A DNA stretch of 61,006 nt from Phoronis australis. Taxonomy: Eukaryota > Phoronida > Phoronidae. Below, piece after piece: positions 21,323 through 33,267 of the stretch. A program made the translations under genes and the position numbers. The stretch covers positions 202,777-263,782 of the forward strand of contig NMRA01000424.1 of the NCBI GenBank assembly GCA_002633005.1, written 5' to 3'. Below the pieces are notes generated by a model. That model saw only the letters and a list, made by a program, of their open reading frames with translations, was not told where the DNA came from and did not search any database. Position 1 is the stretch's first letter; every line of letters starts with the position of its first letter.

Positions 21323-22473
21323 ACTATATTAACTACTTCCACCACCTCATCAGCCATTTTGTCTTCAGTGATATCAGTGACACCTGAAGGGCTCTTCATC
21401 AAAATGGTAATTGACATTGAAAAAAAACAAAACAAAAAATACTAATTTTATCGAATTTTACTTGCTAAGAAATAATCCCAATAATTTAACAACCATTTGA
21501 GCACTTGTTAATCTCAAAAGTCAACATTTTCGATGACTAGTAGCTATTGTCACAAGTGCTCACTTTGGCTGAGGTGGCTGCGAACAATTGCTCATTACTA
21601 TATGAAGGCATGTGTTCGCCGTGGTTTCGATGCCAAATATCTATTCTACTAAGATAGATCAAACCCACAATTAAGTTTCAAAGTGTAAAATGTGGCTTCA
21701 GCTGAGATTGACTCATTCAAACCTGGGCAAGTTATCCATGTTTTCTGCTTGTATGACCCCATGACCCTTCAAACCCGAAATGTGGAATTTAAGGTGCAAC
21801 TTGACACTTTTATTTTTCATTTTTATGAAGACAATGGATGACTTTATACAAAACAGTAGCTATTTCATTTTCTAGTAGCTTCTGTAATTACTTACAATGT
21901 CACGAAAACTGTGATTATTGGGGTAAGTTCTGATAGTGGTTTTCAGCGAAAACCGAGGTACCCGACTTTTAAGCTACCTATCGCGATAGAATCTGTTTAA
22001 AGTGCATTTTAGTAATTACCATAAGAAAGTAAACAAAAATGCATAATATGATCCAAATCCGTCACATAGGGTTTATCACCCCTGTATGGATTTTTGCCTG
22101 GTCTGAAGTGTACTGCACTCTTAAGTGTTTTTTCGAAGCACATTTATTTTTGAAAAGCTCATTTCAAAATTGACAGATACGATTGACACGAAAGAGGTAA
22201 TGAACTATTGAGTTCAAAGTCTTATTTGAACTGCTGATACGAAAAAATAAACACTTGAATTACATTGTTTTTAGGCCCTTTAATTCACATCTGTAGAGTT
22301 AGAGGGAACTCATTTTGTAGTTGTTCATACACGGCAATTTGATTTTAGAAATTTTAAATCCAAATTTGAGGTATTGTTCTAAATAGTCATTTTGGCTACT
22401 ACACTATACTTGCCATCTTGTGTAACCATACCACAGCTGAGTGTAGAACTTATAGCGGTAAACAAAAAACAAT
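21323..22473. other. No feature recognised
   Basis: AT-rich sequence with no ORF of interest, no tRNA and no clear repeat structure. Confidence 0.4.
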
Positions 22474-23445
22474 TGTGGATCAACTGAAATTTTCGGATAT
22501 AATAACATCCTTTGTCAACAGAAACCGAAATAAAGTGAAATCAAACACTATATGGCAATTGCCATCTTACATGTATATATGGCGTAATGAGCATGGTACA
22601 TTGTTGCGGAAGAAAGTAAAGGATATAATTTAAAAATGTTCAACCCATTAGATTTAAGTGTGTTAAGGGCTTCTATCCATAATTGTTATCTTTTGAGTCT
22701 GTGAGGGGTACTGGAGTATAGGAGTTTATCTATTATTATTTGTGCAGGAATATCTTGACGTTGTTGTTTTTGGAATTGAAATAAATATCTATTATTTCCG
22801 AAATTAGTGTATGCATTATGTTAAGTCAATGACTGCGAATCCGAGTTTTAGATTATGTTGAGCTTGTCTTACGTATTAGCTCGAACGGTTTCTTCACGTT
22901 ATTAGGCAAATATTATTGTTGGTGGTGCAGTCAGAATAATGTTCTTTTTCGCAATTTTAATTGGTTTAAAACACTGGACCATTATCGTTCATAAAATTAC
23001 ACAATTTGCATCCACATTTGTTACATTGTGTGTTGCCTATAGGTATGTCAATTTGGTTTTTGTTGTCGATGTTTGCTCTAACTAAATAATTTTTAGACCT
23101 TTACATTTTCTCCAAGAAATTATAGGTGGATGAGGAAATAAAAGCCAGTTCCACATTTCTTAGTCAGCGTAATAATCCTGGTGTACCTACATCTTTTATC
23201 CCCTCTATTCTTGTTAAACGCAAAATGTGTAACTTTACCAACGGCTATACTTTCTTCCAGTCTTCTCAAACCAATGAAACTTCGAAATGAAACACTCATT
23301 ATTCTGACTACACCAACAACAATTTCATTTACATAATAACATGTAGACAATGTTAAGTCCAATACGTAAGACAATTTCAAAACAATCTACAAACTCGGTT
23401 TTGCAGTCACTTCTGTTGACAAAAGATGTTATTATAGTTCAGTCA
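22474..23445. repeat. Inverted-repeat element with outer GGATCAACTGAAA arms
   Basis: The plus-strand words GGATCAACTGAAATTTTCGG, ATAATAACATCC and TTTGTCAACAGAA at 22476-22530 recur on the minus strand at 23450-23410. A second inverted pair lies inside: 22830-22950 (GCTTGTCTTACGTATT, TTGTTGGTGGTGCAGTCAGA) mirrors 23280-23400. The region could fold into a long hairpin. Related pieces are at 1-70 and 53415-53560. Family unknown. Confidence 0.6.
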
Positions 23446-23493
23446 ATCCATTATTGTTGTTTCATTTACCTATATATATATTTTACAATTCGG

Positions 23494-23760
23494 TTATACA
23501 GAATTTGTTAAATGTACGACACTTTCATTGTTCATAGTCTTTATTCCGTTGAGTTCATACTTACGGAACAAAACTCTACTCTCAACTGAACATAGATACA
23601 GTAACCGACCTAGCGACATAATCAAAAGACACACGTTTTTTCGAAACATACTTGTTTCATTCTCAAGTGAAGATAAAATGACGCAGTAATGCCACCACAA
23701 AGTTTAAGCAGACGATACACACAGTGAGACACGGCGGGTGTGATATACTGCAAAGAATGA
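23494..23760 (-). repeat. Dispersed repeat, copy 1 (second copy 45840-46110)
   Basis: On the minus strand the words GGTGGCATTACTGCGTCATT, then CACTTGAGAATGAAACAAGT, ATGTTTCGAAA and GTGTGTCTTTTGAT occur in order, with a counterpart in the same orientation at 46110-45840. The GAAACA/TGTTTC hairpin flanked by CTTGAGAA and GAAA resembles Penelope-type terminal sequence. Confidence 0.6.
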
Positions 23761-23769
23761 CTAATGAAT

Positions 23770-25186
23770 TGGGGTAACGAATTTTACAATTCGTCAAACA
23801 ACAGTATCCTTGAGAGGATCTTTATCGCCTTATTTAGCTTCACATTTAATTTCTACCTTACAGCTTAGTGATCACACAACGTTTCTCCTCTGAAGATGAA
23901 TGGTATTGCTGTTGAAACCTTTTGAGGGCCAGTACAGTTACAAAACATTTCGGAAGCTGACATCAAGTTTTCCGCATCCAGTACCGACAAAGATACTGCA
24001 GAGAGAGGTCTAAGGTACTGATGCAACCAGACAACGATACCGAAATGTTGCTCTGCATACCCATGAAATTCCACTCAGAAAAGCAAAAACGCGAGGCACA
24101 CAACAATGTACTGATTCAAGTGACATAGTCACAGTAGTAACATACCTACCAGCGCTCTGAATATGAAAAGACTGCTCCAGCAGGATTGTACATGTATTTT
24201 AACAATGCATTTTTGTGGTTCTAATTGCATCTCTCTTTGTGCAAGTGTTATCGGTGTACTTTGCAACATGTCGATTGAATTTAGTGCTTAACATTCGCTA
24301 AGTCAATTGGATATCATGTTGGTTGTGATGTTCATAAATCAGGAAAATAAAACAATAAAATTAAAAATACATGTATACCATTATGCTGTACAACAGTATA
24401 AGGACAATTGCTACACAAATTTAGAAACAAGTCACAGGAAATTGCTTCCTTGGGCAAATGATATAATATGCGTCTATTTAACTGCTATCTGACTATAAAG
24501 GACCTAGTTTATCATATAAACCCATAGCGCCTTTTTGTTCGTATACCTCTGCGTTCAAAGCTTCCGTGTGAGGAAACCACAAATATGGGCACTGGTATCT
24601 TTACGACAAATTGTTCTTACAAATTTGCTAATCGCATGTTCATCGAAAGCGTAGGATGTCTCTGACAATCTTGATTTGTCACACACATTCTCATCAACTC
24701 TTTTATCATCTTTTACCTTGGATAATATAATCTGCAAACGGAAAGTTAGCAATATTTGAAGTGTGTGAGGGGTATCCAGAGGCACACTGATAGGACGTTT
24801 AGTGGTGATGTATCGGCAATACGATTTACGCTCACTTGCAGGAATAGAAATGCACAGACCATGTGACATTCTCAAAACCTCTACAGGTTTGGAATTTTTT
24901 CGACCGATTGAAGCGCGGGAGCAGTTTAGCAATTGACAAAAATTGTGCGTTTGGATAAATCGGTGCTGTTAAACTCATTGTTTGCTGCTCTGGAGTTAAG
25001 AAAAGTTACCATTATCTGGAGTCCAAAGCCAGGTATTAACATCAAAAACTACAATATTACATAAATGTGGCATAATTATTCTCTTTAAGTTACCGGATTT
25101 TAATTTTTATCTGACTGTCCAAAACACCGTAACGATGTCTCACTAAACAAACACTTAAACACTTAGCAGTCACAAGTTTTTAACGC
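23770..25186. other. No gene supported; one unrecognised 125-codon minus ORF
   Basis: A minus ORF at 24555-24932 (starting MLNCSRASIGRKNSKPVEVL) contains an internal acceptor-like TTTCCGTTTGCAG and donor-like CCAAG|GTAAAAG, but I cannot link it to other exons or recognise a family. A minus ORF at 23865-24074 is equally anonymous. Confidence 0.25.
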
Positions 25187-25294
25187 AACAGCCGGATGTA
25201 ATGTGCCCACATTTGAGAACCATTTTGATGCTCATTATTGATTAGAGAAAACTGGTTTTGAAAATGCGGCTCTTTATTATATCTGACTATAACC
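25187..25294. mobile_element. Short palindromic MITE, copy 3
   Basis: Same family as 9786 and 13160. GCCGGATGTAATGTGCCCAC and TTTGAGAACCA mirror ACTGGTTTTGAAAATGCGG and TTATATCTGACTAT. Confidence 0.6.
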
Positions 25295-25440
25295 ATATTT
25301 AGCACCAAGACATTTTGAAAACACACAATGGGATCAAAATGTAAAATGTCTTAATGGATCTGCATAACTTAACAGATCATTCCTAAACAAAGCGCTACAG
25401 TAAAGCCAATGAATTACATTGTTAAGACTTCGTCTAATCA

Positions 25441-27704
25441 GTCTCTGGTCTGGCTAGCCATGAGCGTAACCGGAGACAGACCGGAGAGCGAGGCGTGAGT
25501 CGACCGTGACAACTGGCTTGAGCGTAAGCGTGACTGTGCCCGGAGCTTACCTTGAGTAAGGCGTGAACGAAGTGCGAGCGGACCGTGAGCCAGCCGTGAG
25601 TCAGTCGCGAGCCATGCAAGAGTTTCTTTTCTTCTCTACAGTCGGTACAATCGTAATTGCTATTCTAACTCGTTTAGCGCTACTAGAAAAAAGTTCTGTG
25701 TCACATTTCAAAAAATATTTCTCAATGCTATAATTATCTAGTAAACAACTGTAAGAACTTTGACAACATTGGTAGGAAATTATCTACTGCGTTTGCAATA
25801 TATATGTTACTGGTCAGTTATCTCAAGCTAACTATTCTGTATAACCCTTTCGACATATAGTTTACTTTATAATTCATTAAAACGTTTGGATGCACCACTT
25901 ACTCAACACGAGTCCAAAGTATCAAGACGCTGCAAGTGAGTAAAAACATAATTAATGCATAAATGCATCATGAATAGGTAATGAATAGCATGAAATAATT
26001 TACATTGGTGAACTAACTTGACAGTTGTTCTTGTTACGTTAGATATTAAATGTTTAATGTGTGTTATTTCTCATTTATGTTCACACTAGTAGGCTTAGGT
26101 GGTTTATTTGTTAACCGAACTCCGCACCAGAGAGGCACAAGTGCCGAAGTAAGTAGATTTATTTTAACGTAGATTTCTGACTGAACTTGAGAGCTCGCTA
26201 TATAGTTGTCTATACAGCTTGTCATTAAATTTTATTGATTTCCCAATGCCGCTTGTTATCATTGTATTTAAATTATGCTCGTATGTGTCTATTTTTTGGT
26301 TTTGGAGGCTAAGTGTTTCTTCATGAAATCACTTAAAGCTCGAGAGAAATTGTTGTAATTTGTGTTAATGCCGATACCCTTATTGAGTTGGTCATTGATT
26401 AAGTTAAGTTCTTGTTTGAAATCATGCATTGACCGTTCATTCAATGGATTACGAGTCTTATTTCGTGTGGGTACTCGAGCTCCAGGGTTTGTTTTGGTGT
26501 CAATTATATTGAAGGTAGGGCAGTGGTCAGATACATGTAGAGGCGATAATAGAATTCCGGCCTGAGACTGTAAAATTTAATATAAACATGGTCAATAAGT
26601 GTAGCAGAATGATCAGTAAATTTAGTGGAAAAAGTAATTTTAGGAAGGTGGTGGCGGGCTATCATTACATTAAAAAATTCATAAAGTTTCATTTTGGGGT
26701 TTAAGCTTTAAGATCGATGTTGAAGTCCACTCACATTATTATTTCTTTGTTACATGAAGACAGATTGGTTAGTTCAAGGGTATATTCCTAGCGCCTGACT
26801 TAACTTCTCACTTGTATATATTTGCTTTTGAAATAAACACATAAACAATGTAGACACACATGTGCATGAGGAAAGATTTCAGTTGTCTTCACGATAAGCC
26901 AGAGCATAGCAATTGAATTCTGCGCGCATTTATCCCAAATGTTGGCGTTTTGCGGAGAAATTGAGTATGACTTGACGAGTCAGACATATGGGCTACGTGG
27001 GCCGGAAGTATTAAGGGGATGGGGCTACAAATTGACCCGCACTAGGCGTTCGGGACTTATTGGGCGCTCGCAGCATCCGAGCTTACTAAAATATTATGTT
27101 CCACGAGTGCTGTAAAAAATCCACATAGTGACAATACATGTGTACGCGAGTCAAGATGTGTGAGGTATTTTTAGGGCGAAATAATTAGATCCATCTCTTA
27201 TGAGTTTCGTGAGGTATGCAGCCGTGTAAACTGAGAACTAGTGTAGAGGGTCACGTTTGTTCGCCTTTTCCATAAGCCATTGAAGTGGTCTAAATCTTTA
27301 CTAACCACGGTTAAGTCGCTGATGTTACATGGTTTGCAGAAATAAATTGGACAGCATTAATGTAACGCCGGTCGTGTTAAGGCAGTTCGTCTGTATAACG
27401 AGTAGGAGAAAATGCGTAGTTAGTTGCAACTCAGTGGTATAAAATGCCAAAACAACGGGTTACTTAACAAGCAACGTCACCTTTACACTCAAACCTAGAT
27501 GACATTTTTATTACAGCCCCGCGCACCATCACAGTACTGTATGTTACCACAGCCACCGAAGGCGTGAGCAAAGCGTGAGAAAAGGGTGAGGCAAGTGTGA
27601 GAGCTACCTGGAGAATAGGCGTGAGAAGACCGTGATTGATTTCTCTCACGCCTGCGTTCCAGTTACGCTCCGGACTGGCCAGGCGTGAGGCACACCAGAC
27701 CGAC
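25441..27704. mobile_element. Putative DNA transposon with CGTGAG subterminal repeats
   Basis: Both ends carry blocks in which (G)CGTGAG or close variants recur about every 10-20 bp (25460-25615 and 27558-27690, the second also containing the reverse complement CTCACGC). The outermost bases are inverted: ATCAGTCTCTGGTCTGG at the left against ATCAAGTCGGTCTGG read from the right. Clustered subterminal repeats inside imperfect TIRs are typical of transposase-binding ends of hAT-like or fold-back elements. No transposase is visible. The interior holds a LINE fragment, so the element is old. Confidence 0.45.
26180..26730 (-). pseudogene. Non-LTR retrotransposon endonuclease fragment (CR1/L2/Jockey type)
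   Basis: Read on the minus strand in three frames. VDFNIDLK at about 26730 is the DFN motif of the APE-type endonuclease. FFNVMIARHHLPKITF and DHSATLIDHVYIKF follow. SDHCPTFNIIDTKTNPGAR at about 26530 is the SDH motif. KGxxKSIKxxxKLYR-like text (GIGKSIKFNDKLYRQLY) at about 26245-26200 is the usual link to the reverse transcriptase. Frameshifts and stops separate the pieces, and no RT follows. The role in a live element would be target-DNA nicking; this copy is dead. Confidence 0.85.
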
Positions 27705-29116
27705 TTGATAATGTAGTGAATGTCAATGTTCACTCTATTACCACATACTCTTAGATAATCTAAGATAAGGAGGCAGGGAAATGTTCGATTGTGGCATGAA
27801 TTTGTCTCTTAATTCAAACCGTCATAAATTGTGCCCATTTTTATTTTATTATGGAAGTATCCCGCTTGCGTAGAACTGGCAAGCGAGGATGGTTCAGGTA
27901 AAGCAATTTACCACTTCTGCTGCCCAGGCAGAGGGATGCCAAGTCTTGTTAGAAAGACGGAACTTTGGAAATCACAGAAAAAAACACTGATCTGGTACTG
28001 TACAAATAAAAGTTCATTCCATGGAAAGCGTGGACATTTTCAATAAAAAAATTCCGTCAAGGTCCTTCCATCCAGATGGCACATTCATGTGCAAGCAATC
28101 AATTACATGTAAATGGATATTTGTGGTGTACATATCTTTTGTCTATTTTAGTACTTAGTACTTAATATGCAACTGAAAGAAAAAATGCATGTCAAGTTGT
28201 CAATAGGAATTGCCTTTAGGTACAAACAAGTCGAGCTACATTCTTTAAACATGCATCGTCTGATTAATTTGGGAATATGCAACCGAAATACTAAATTCAA
28301 AAACAACCCGGGTCCTCCCATATACTGGAAATCGTTTGAGTAAAAGTTACCGTTATCCCAATGAAACTAGGCAATGTTTTGAATATTTTTATTTGTTTCA
28401 CAAGCTTTAAAATTAGCTTATCCTTAAATAAAGACATGTTCATCCGACGTTTCAGTTTATTACTTTAAACCATTCTCAAAGCAACAATTCGTATACTCAA
28501 ACAGGCGAAACAGATGGAAAACAAACTGTAAACATGTATTGTGAGAGCCACGGGATTGTATAATTGAGAAGTATGTACTTAACTGTAAAGAAATTAACAG
28601 ATAAACAGTTGGAGTTATTGTTGAGTTAAACTGAATAGAATCAGCAGTTGCAGCGATAGTCAATAGAGAGCCAGCTATAGAGACGACAGATTATTGAATC
28701 AATAGTGTAACAGTTGCTGGAAGTTTCTCAACAGTTCATCACAAGTCAAGGCTTCGCAGCACGGGTTGGAGCGTAGAACAGACACTACGTCTGACGTTTT
28801 GCTTAATTAGGCTTGTGAACGTACGGCGAGATTAATAAAGTTATTAACTCGAACTGAGTCTTCAGTCTATCGTCGCACCGAAAGCTAGTAGCACTACTTG
28901 GCATCAACCAGCTAAAACAAGAGTGGAGTACAGTGAAAAATCAATCATTATCACACAACATTTAAAAATATTAAAAGTTCTACTAACATTTAATTAACAG
29001 CGATTATGCCAGAAAATCAAATGCACCTCCTAATAATACACTAGTTCTGTATACATTTCAAAAATCAGTTCATCAAATGTCATAAACACAATGCAGTGAA
29101 ACTAAATTGGGCTAAT
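27705..29116. other. No gene; possible Penelope-type tail near 28441-28500
   Basis: Nothing coding is supported. On the minus strand at 28500-28441, CTTTGAGAATGG, a short AT hairpin and ACTGAAACGTCGGATG resemble the CUGAnGA-hairpin-GAAAC layout seen at Penelope-like element ends. Weak. Confidence 0.3.
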
Positions 29117-29147
29117 AATATATATATATATACATATACATATACAT

Positions 29148-29190
<43 letters not shown>

Positions 29191-29195
29191 CATAT

Positions 29196-29226
<31 letters not shown>
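29117..29226. repeat. Compound microsatellite (AT)n / (ATACAT)n
   Basis: About 110 bp of alternating TA interrupted by TACATA units. Open frames through it (Tyr-Ile-Tyr) are artefacts. Probably slippage-prone and polymorphic. Confidence 0.95.
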
Positions 29227-29230
<4 letters not shown>

Positions 29231-30968
29231 TTATTACATGGCAGAGTGGTTATCCCCCGATATCTAGAGCTCGAGTGGATTTTGGAGAGTAATCGCCCGA
29301 TGGGCGTTTGCACCGAGGGTGATAATTCTAAAACATCCACGAGGGCTGTATATAAAGGGGATAACGACTGAGAACACGTAATAATCTATTTATACCATAT
29401 ACTGAATATTGCAAGCAATCGATCTACCTTTCTCGGCTCGCCTCGGCTTTGTAACTACTCTCTATGTCAGGGGCCAGGGGTCGGAGGTCGTGACCTTATA
29501 AGAAAAGCGAGCTATTTTTGTCAAATAATGCTTTTACTCAAAACCAACTGACAAATAAAACAAAATAGACATAAAGTGAATTTCTAATAGTTTAGCAACT
29601 ATTATAGCATACTACACATTTTATCACGCTAAGCTTCGACCGGGAAATATCGTCTGATGAATTAGGTTACCATTAGTAACTGACTATAATGTAAGACAAG
29701 AGCATAAAATAAAACAACAGGTAACTAAAACTTTATGGACAATGGTCACAAATGTGATTTTGGGAAGTACAATTCTTAGGCTAGAAATAGTGCCTAGAAT
29801 TACCTATCATGGTTTTCAACTGTTTAAATATCAATTTAAATGTCAAAGTTCCGTCCTTATATAACGATCGTTAAAGCCACACTTTGCAATAAAGACACCA
29901 AAAATTAACAACACATGGGTAAAAGCTATCAGTATAAGATAAGTTGACTTGCTGGATTATTACTGCGCTGTTTATACAATACTGATTTGTCAAACTCGCA
30001 AGCACTTTATATACATAGCCTAGACAATAGTATTGGAACTCAGAAATCAACCATTAACTCTCCTGGGTTTAAGCACACGTGTGCAAATTCACTCCAAGCA
30101 TGCACTACAGTGGGTCAGTTTTGCAGTTGCTTTGAATGGATGTTCAATCCTGGATTCTCAACTAAGACATTCAAAACAAATATATTCTACGCAACTTGAG
30201 TACTTAAAATTCCCACGGTAACAAATCTTAATGTGTTTATAAAAGTTGGACTTCAGGCAAATCTGGAATAGTATTTTGTAACTTTTTATTTCCAATTCTA
30301 TGAAAATATAAGGAATATAATGATCAGATGATGAAACTGTTGACAACTGCATTAAACTGCAATTGCCATTATTTTCATGAATTTTTGTTTCTTTACGTGG
30401 TTAGTCTGATAAGGTAATGCATAACTCTACACAATCACTAGCGAGAGCCGTATTCTAACGAGCAGTCTAGAGCATAGCCCTGAAATATCTCCCTTCTAAT
30501 GTTCGGTGGACATTCAACAGGAACAACACGGATTAGGACTAAAAGTTCAAACGTACATGCCCACTTTCGCGTAAATTTTGAAACTCATAGCATAACCAAA
30601 AAGTTTTACATTGGCTTGAAAAAATTGCTGCAAGAATCTATGGGCTCCTAGAGCTTATAAGCGAATTGAGTAAACCAACGATATTTTTCATATTGTTTCA
30701 AATACAAATCTTGATAGCGGCACTATTTTAACTAAACAATGAAATATATGAAGCTCTACCTGCCAAGTGGGTGTAGACAGCCTAACACCACAACTTTGGT
30801 GATTATTTCGATGCGTATGTTTGTATCTCTTGTTTTTCCAAGTACTCAGTCAAGTAAACAGAGACCTGGAAAAACAGATAATAGTTTAACGACAGTATGT
30901 TATAGCTTTTTAAGAACCCAGATATAACCGATTTAAAGGACATTTTATCTATGTATCCATGTAAAGAT
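29227..30968. other. No feature recognised
   Basis: AT-rich DNA with only short chance ORFs. Confidence 0.4.
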
Positions 30969-31128
30969 GAGGGGAGGTTCGAGGATTTTGTGTTATGGGT
31001 CTAGGCATCAGTATCAGCCAGAAATGTGCCCATCAGATATTTGCACCTCCCAACTGCCAAATGGAGTCTGGGAGATTTTTAGAGGTGGAGGGCATGGCCC
31101 ACTTGGCCACATTCTGAATCCGTCAGTG
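30969..31128. mobile_element. hAT-like MITE, copy 3
   Basis: Starts GGGGAGGTTCGAGGATTTTG, contains CATCAGATATTTGCACC and CAACTGCCAAATGGAG, and ends ATTCTGAATCCGTCAGTG. The same text order appears in the copy at 4588 and inverted in 15204-15369. AAGAT flanks both sides, perhaps part of an 8-bp target duplication. Confidence 0.6.
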
Positions 31129-31329
31129 AAGATACTTGTACGAGGGGTCTTGCGTAACCATAACAATTTAACGTAATTCAATTATCTCCTCTGCAGTAAA
31201 AATAAAAAAAAACATTCTTACCAATCACTTTACTGACTAACATTTGAAAAGATATTAGTTGGGGCTCCAAGCAAGTTTCTTTAGAGAAGAGGAACATGCC
31301 CCTCCTGGCATGGGGCGATTATTCCAGTC

Positions 31330-31680
31330 AGACAGTATTCGACTTGCACCTAAGTCAAGCGGCACCCAGATTAGCTACATGTATTGATAGGTTTCACATT
31401 GCGTATTGTCGGGAAGGTCATTAGTGTAAAGAGGGAACAGTTATTGGACCAAGAACACTGCCGTTGGGTACACTTGCATCCACGTAACCCGGAAATAGCG
31501 TCATTGAATATACATGCACACCATCAATTCGCACTTTGTAGATGCGATTACGTAGATGAGATTCCAATAAACTTGGATGAGCACCAGATATTCCAAACGT
31601 TCTTAATTTGTGAAAGAGTAGGTCATATATGACCATGTCGAAGGCAGAGAGTAAGTGGAGAAAAACAGTCCCGACATTAT
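31330..31680 (-). pseudogene. Non-LTR retrotransposon reverse-transcriptase fragment
   Basis: On the minus strand GTVFLHLLSAFDMVIYDLLF carries RT motif A (AFDxV, catalytic Asp). KLRTFGISGAHPSLLESHL and RNRIYKVRIDGV follow, and PNGSVLGP is motif B (usually PQGSVLGP). A frameshift then leads to LFPLYTNDLPDNTQC, the usual xLYxNDLPD segment. The YADD box is not found, so the fragment lacks motif C. Family type CR1/L2/Jockey; not contiguous with the endonuclease piece at 26.2 kb. Confidence 0.85.
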
Positions 31681-31689
31681 TTCTTCTCG

Positions 31690-33262
31690 TACTTGTTGGC
31701 TAGAAACGAAAGTTTCTTACATATTATGAGAAAACGGTTCCCTAAAAACATTTTCAATGTGAGTTTAGCTCTGTACGTACCTTGAAGACGTACACACAAT
31801 TTTTGTTTAAATAATAATTGTTTGGAAAGTTTGGACTCTTTATGGTCACAGAAGGGTTAGCAACATTCAAACTGTAGACGCCTCTGTAATCTGTTAAAAC
31901 AAAGAAGATCAAATATCAATTACTAAAATAACATGTACATCAGTGGGGTCATACATGTGGACCACCTGCAGCAACATCGACAATGTCGTGTAAAGCTCGA
32001 GGTCTTGCAATCGCCTCTTTAATTTTTTTTGCTATGGATTTAACTGTCGTTAAAACCTTTCGCCAGTCCGCCGTTTTTCAACCAAATTGCATAACAGCCA
32101 TATTATTAGATACCACTCTATCAGTTCTTGGTGACTATACCACGAACGAACGATAAATATTGTTTTTCTTCATCATCATTTAGCATAGCCGACAGACTTA
32201 AACATATGTTAAATTCTTCAAACCAAAAATGTTACCAATAAACGAACAATTACATCGTGTGATATAAAAATAGAAATGAACCTGAGCTGTTGTGTAAATG
32301 GCTAGTTAAACTAGTAGGGAAAAAATTTCAAGGATTGTACCGTACGACAACGGTTTAGAAATTGTATCCCTCACACTTGCTGTGGATAATTTCGCCTCGC
32401 ATTTATCCAAAACTATACACTGTACATCATGATATGTTAAACTTGTTTGGAGTTTTAGTGCCCGTTGATATAATTACATTATTCACAGTAGTGAATGTTT
32501 TCGAAAATTTCGATAAACTACTCCGACAGTTTATCCGAACTCTACAAATAATGGTTTTCTGATAGATGGTAATCAAGTATCTTTGACATGTACTGTGTAT
32601 ATTTAATGGCATTGGTTACAGGGCAGAACTTTCCATAACATTAAGTGAGAATTACTGTTATCGACACAAAAGAAAAATTTGTGATCCCGAAAAATGTGGT
32701 GTACGTTACATTAATCTAGAGACATCGGAAAACATATTTTGACTGTTGTGTTACTAAGCAAAGTGGACTCTACTAATAAACAATAAATGGGACAATTTCA
32801 TTTTTAACACCTCTTGCGTAGTTGTCATTGTCAACAGTCAAAAATGAAAAAAAAACGGACAACTGGATAGAAAAGCGATACTTCAAGATAGAAAGCGGGA
32901 CATCTGGGTCTAAGTCTGACAGTCGTATCAACAGAGTTTTTCGTGAACTTCGTGCTTTTTTACTTGTTTGTGATATTGTAGGTGCCGCAAAAAACATGAC
33001 ATCTCCCGCTGTTTTGGATGAACAGGAATAATTGGCAGCTTGCGTGGAAATTACAGTAGTATATGCCAATATGTCATTTTGGCCGTGCTTCAAAATGTGA
33101 GACATTTAGATAGTGCGGCTGGATGGCGGAAAATCAAAAAGGGAGACAGCCTGCCATGAGCGGGTCAGTTATCAAATGCATCCTATAATGTCAGAAACAC
33201 GATGTATTGGATTGTTTATTGTACATGTATGGATTTTTTTTTCGTTTGTTAAAATCTTATTT
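31690..33262. other. No feature recognised
   Basis: No coding, RNA or clear repeat signal. The overlapping short ORFs at 32.8-33.1 kb look like chance. Confidence 0.35.
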
Positions 33263-33267
33263 CACGG

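Noticed and set aside
29080-29340. 86-codon ORF with alternating Tyr and Ile
   Set aside because: Pure translation of the AT microsatellite.
26180-31680. One LINE with endonuclease at 26 kb and reverse transcriptase at 31 kb
   Set aside because: Both are on the minus strand, where the endonuclease should lie at higher coordinates than the reverse transcriptase; the order is the opposite, so these are separate insertions.
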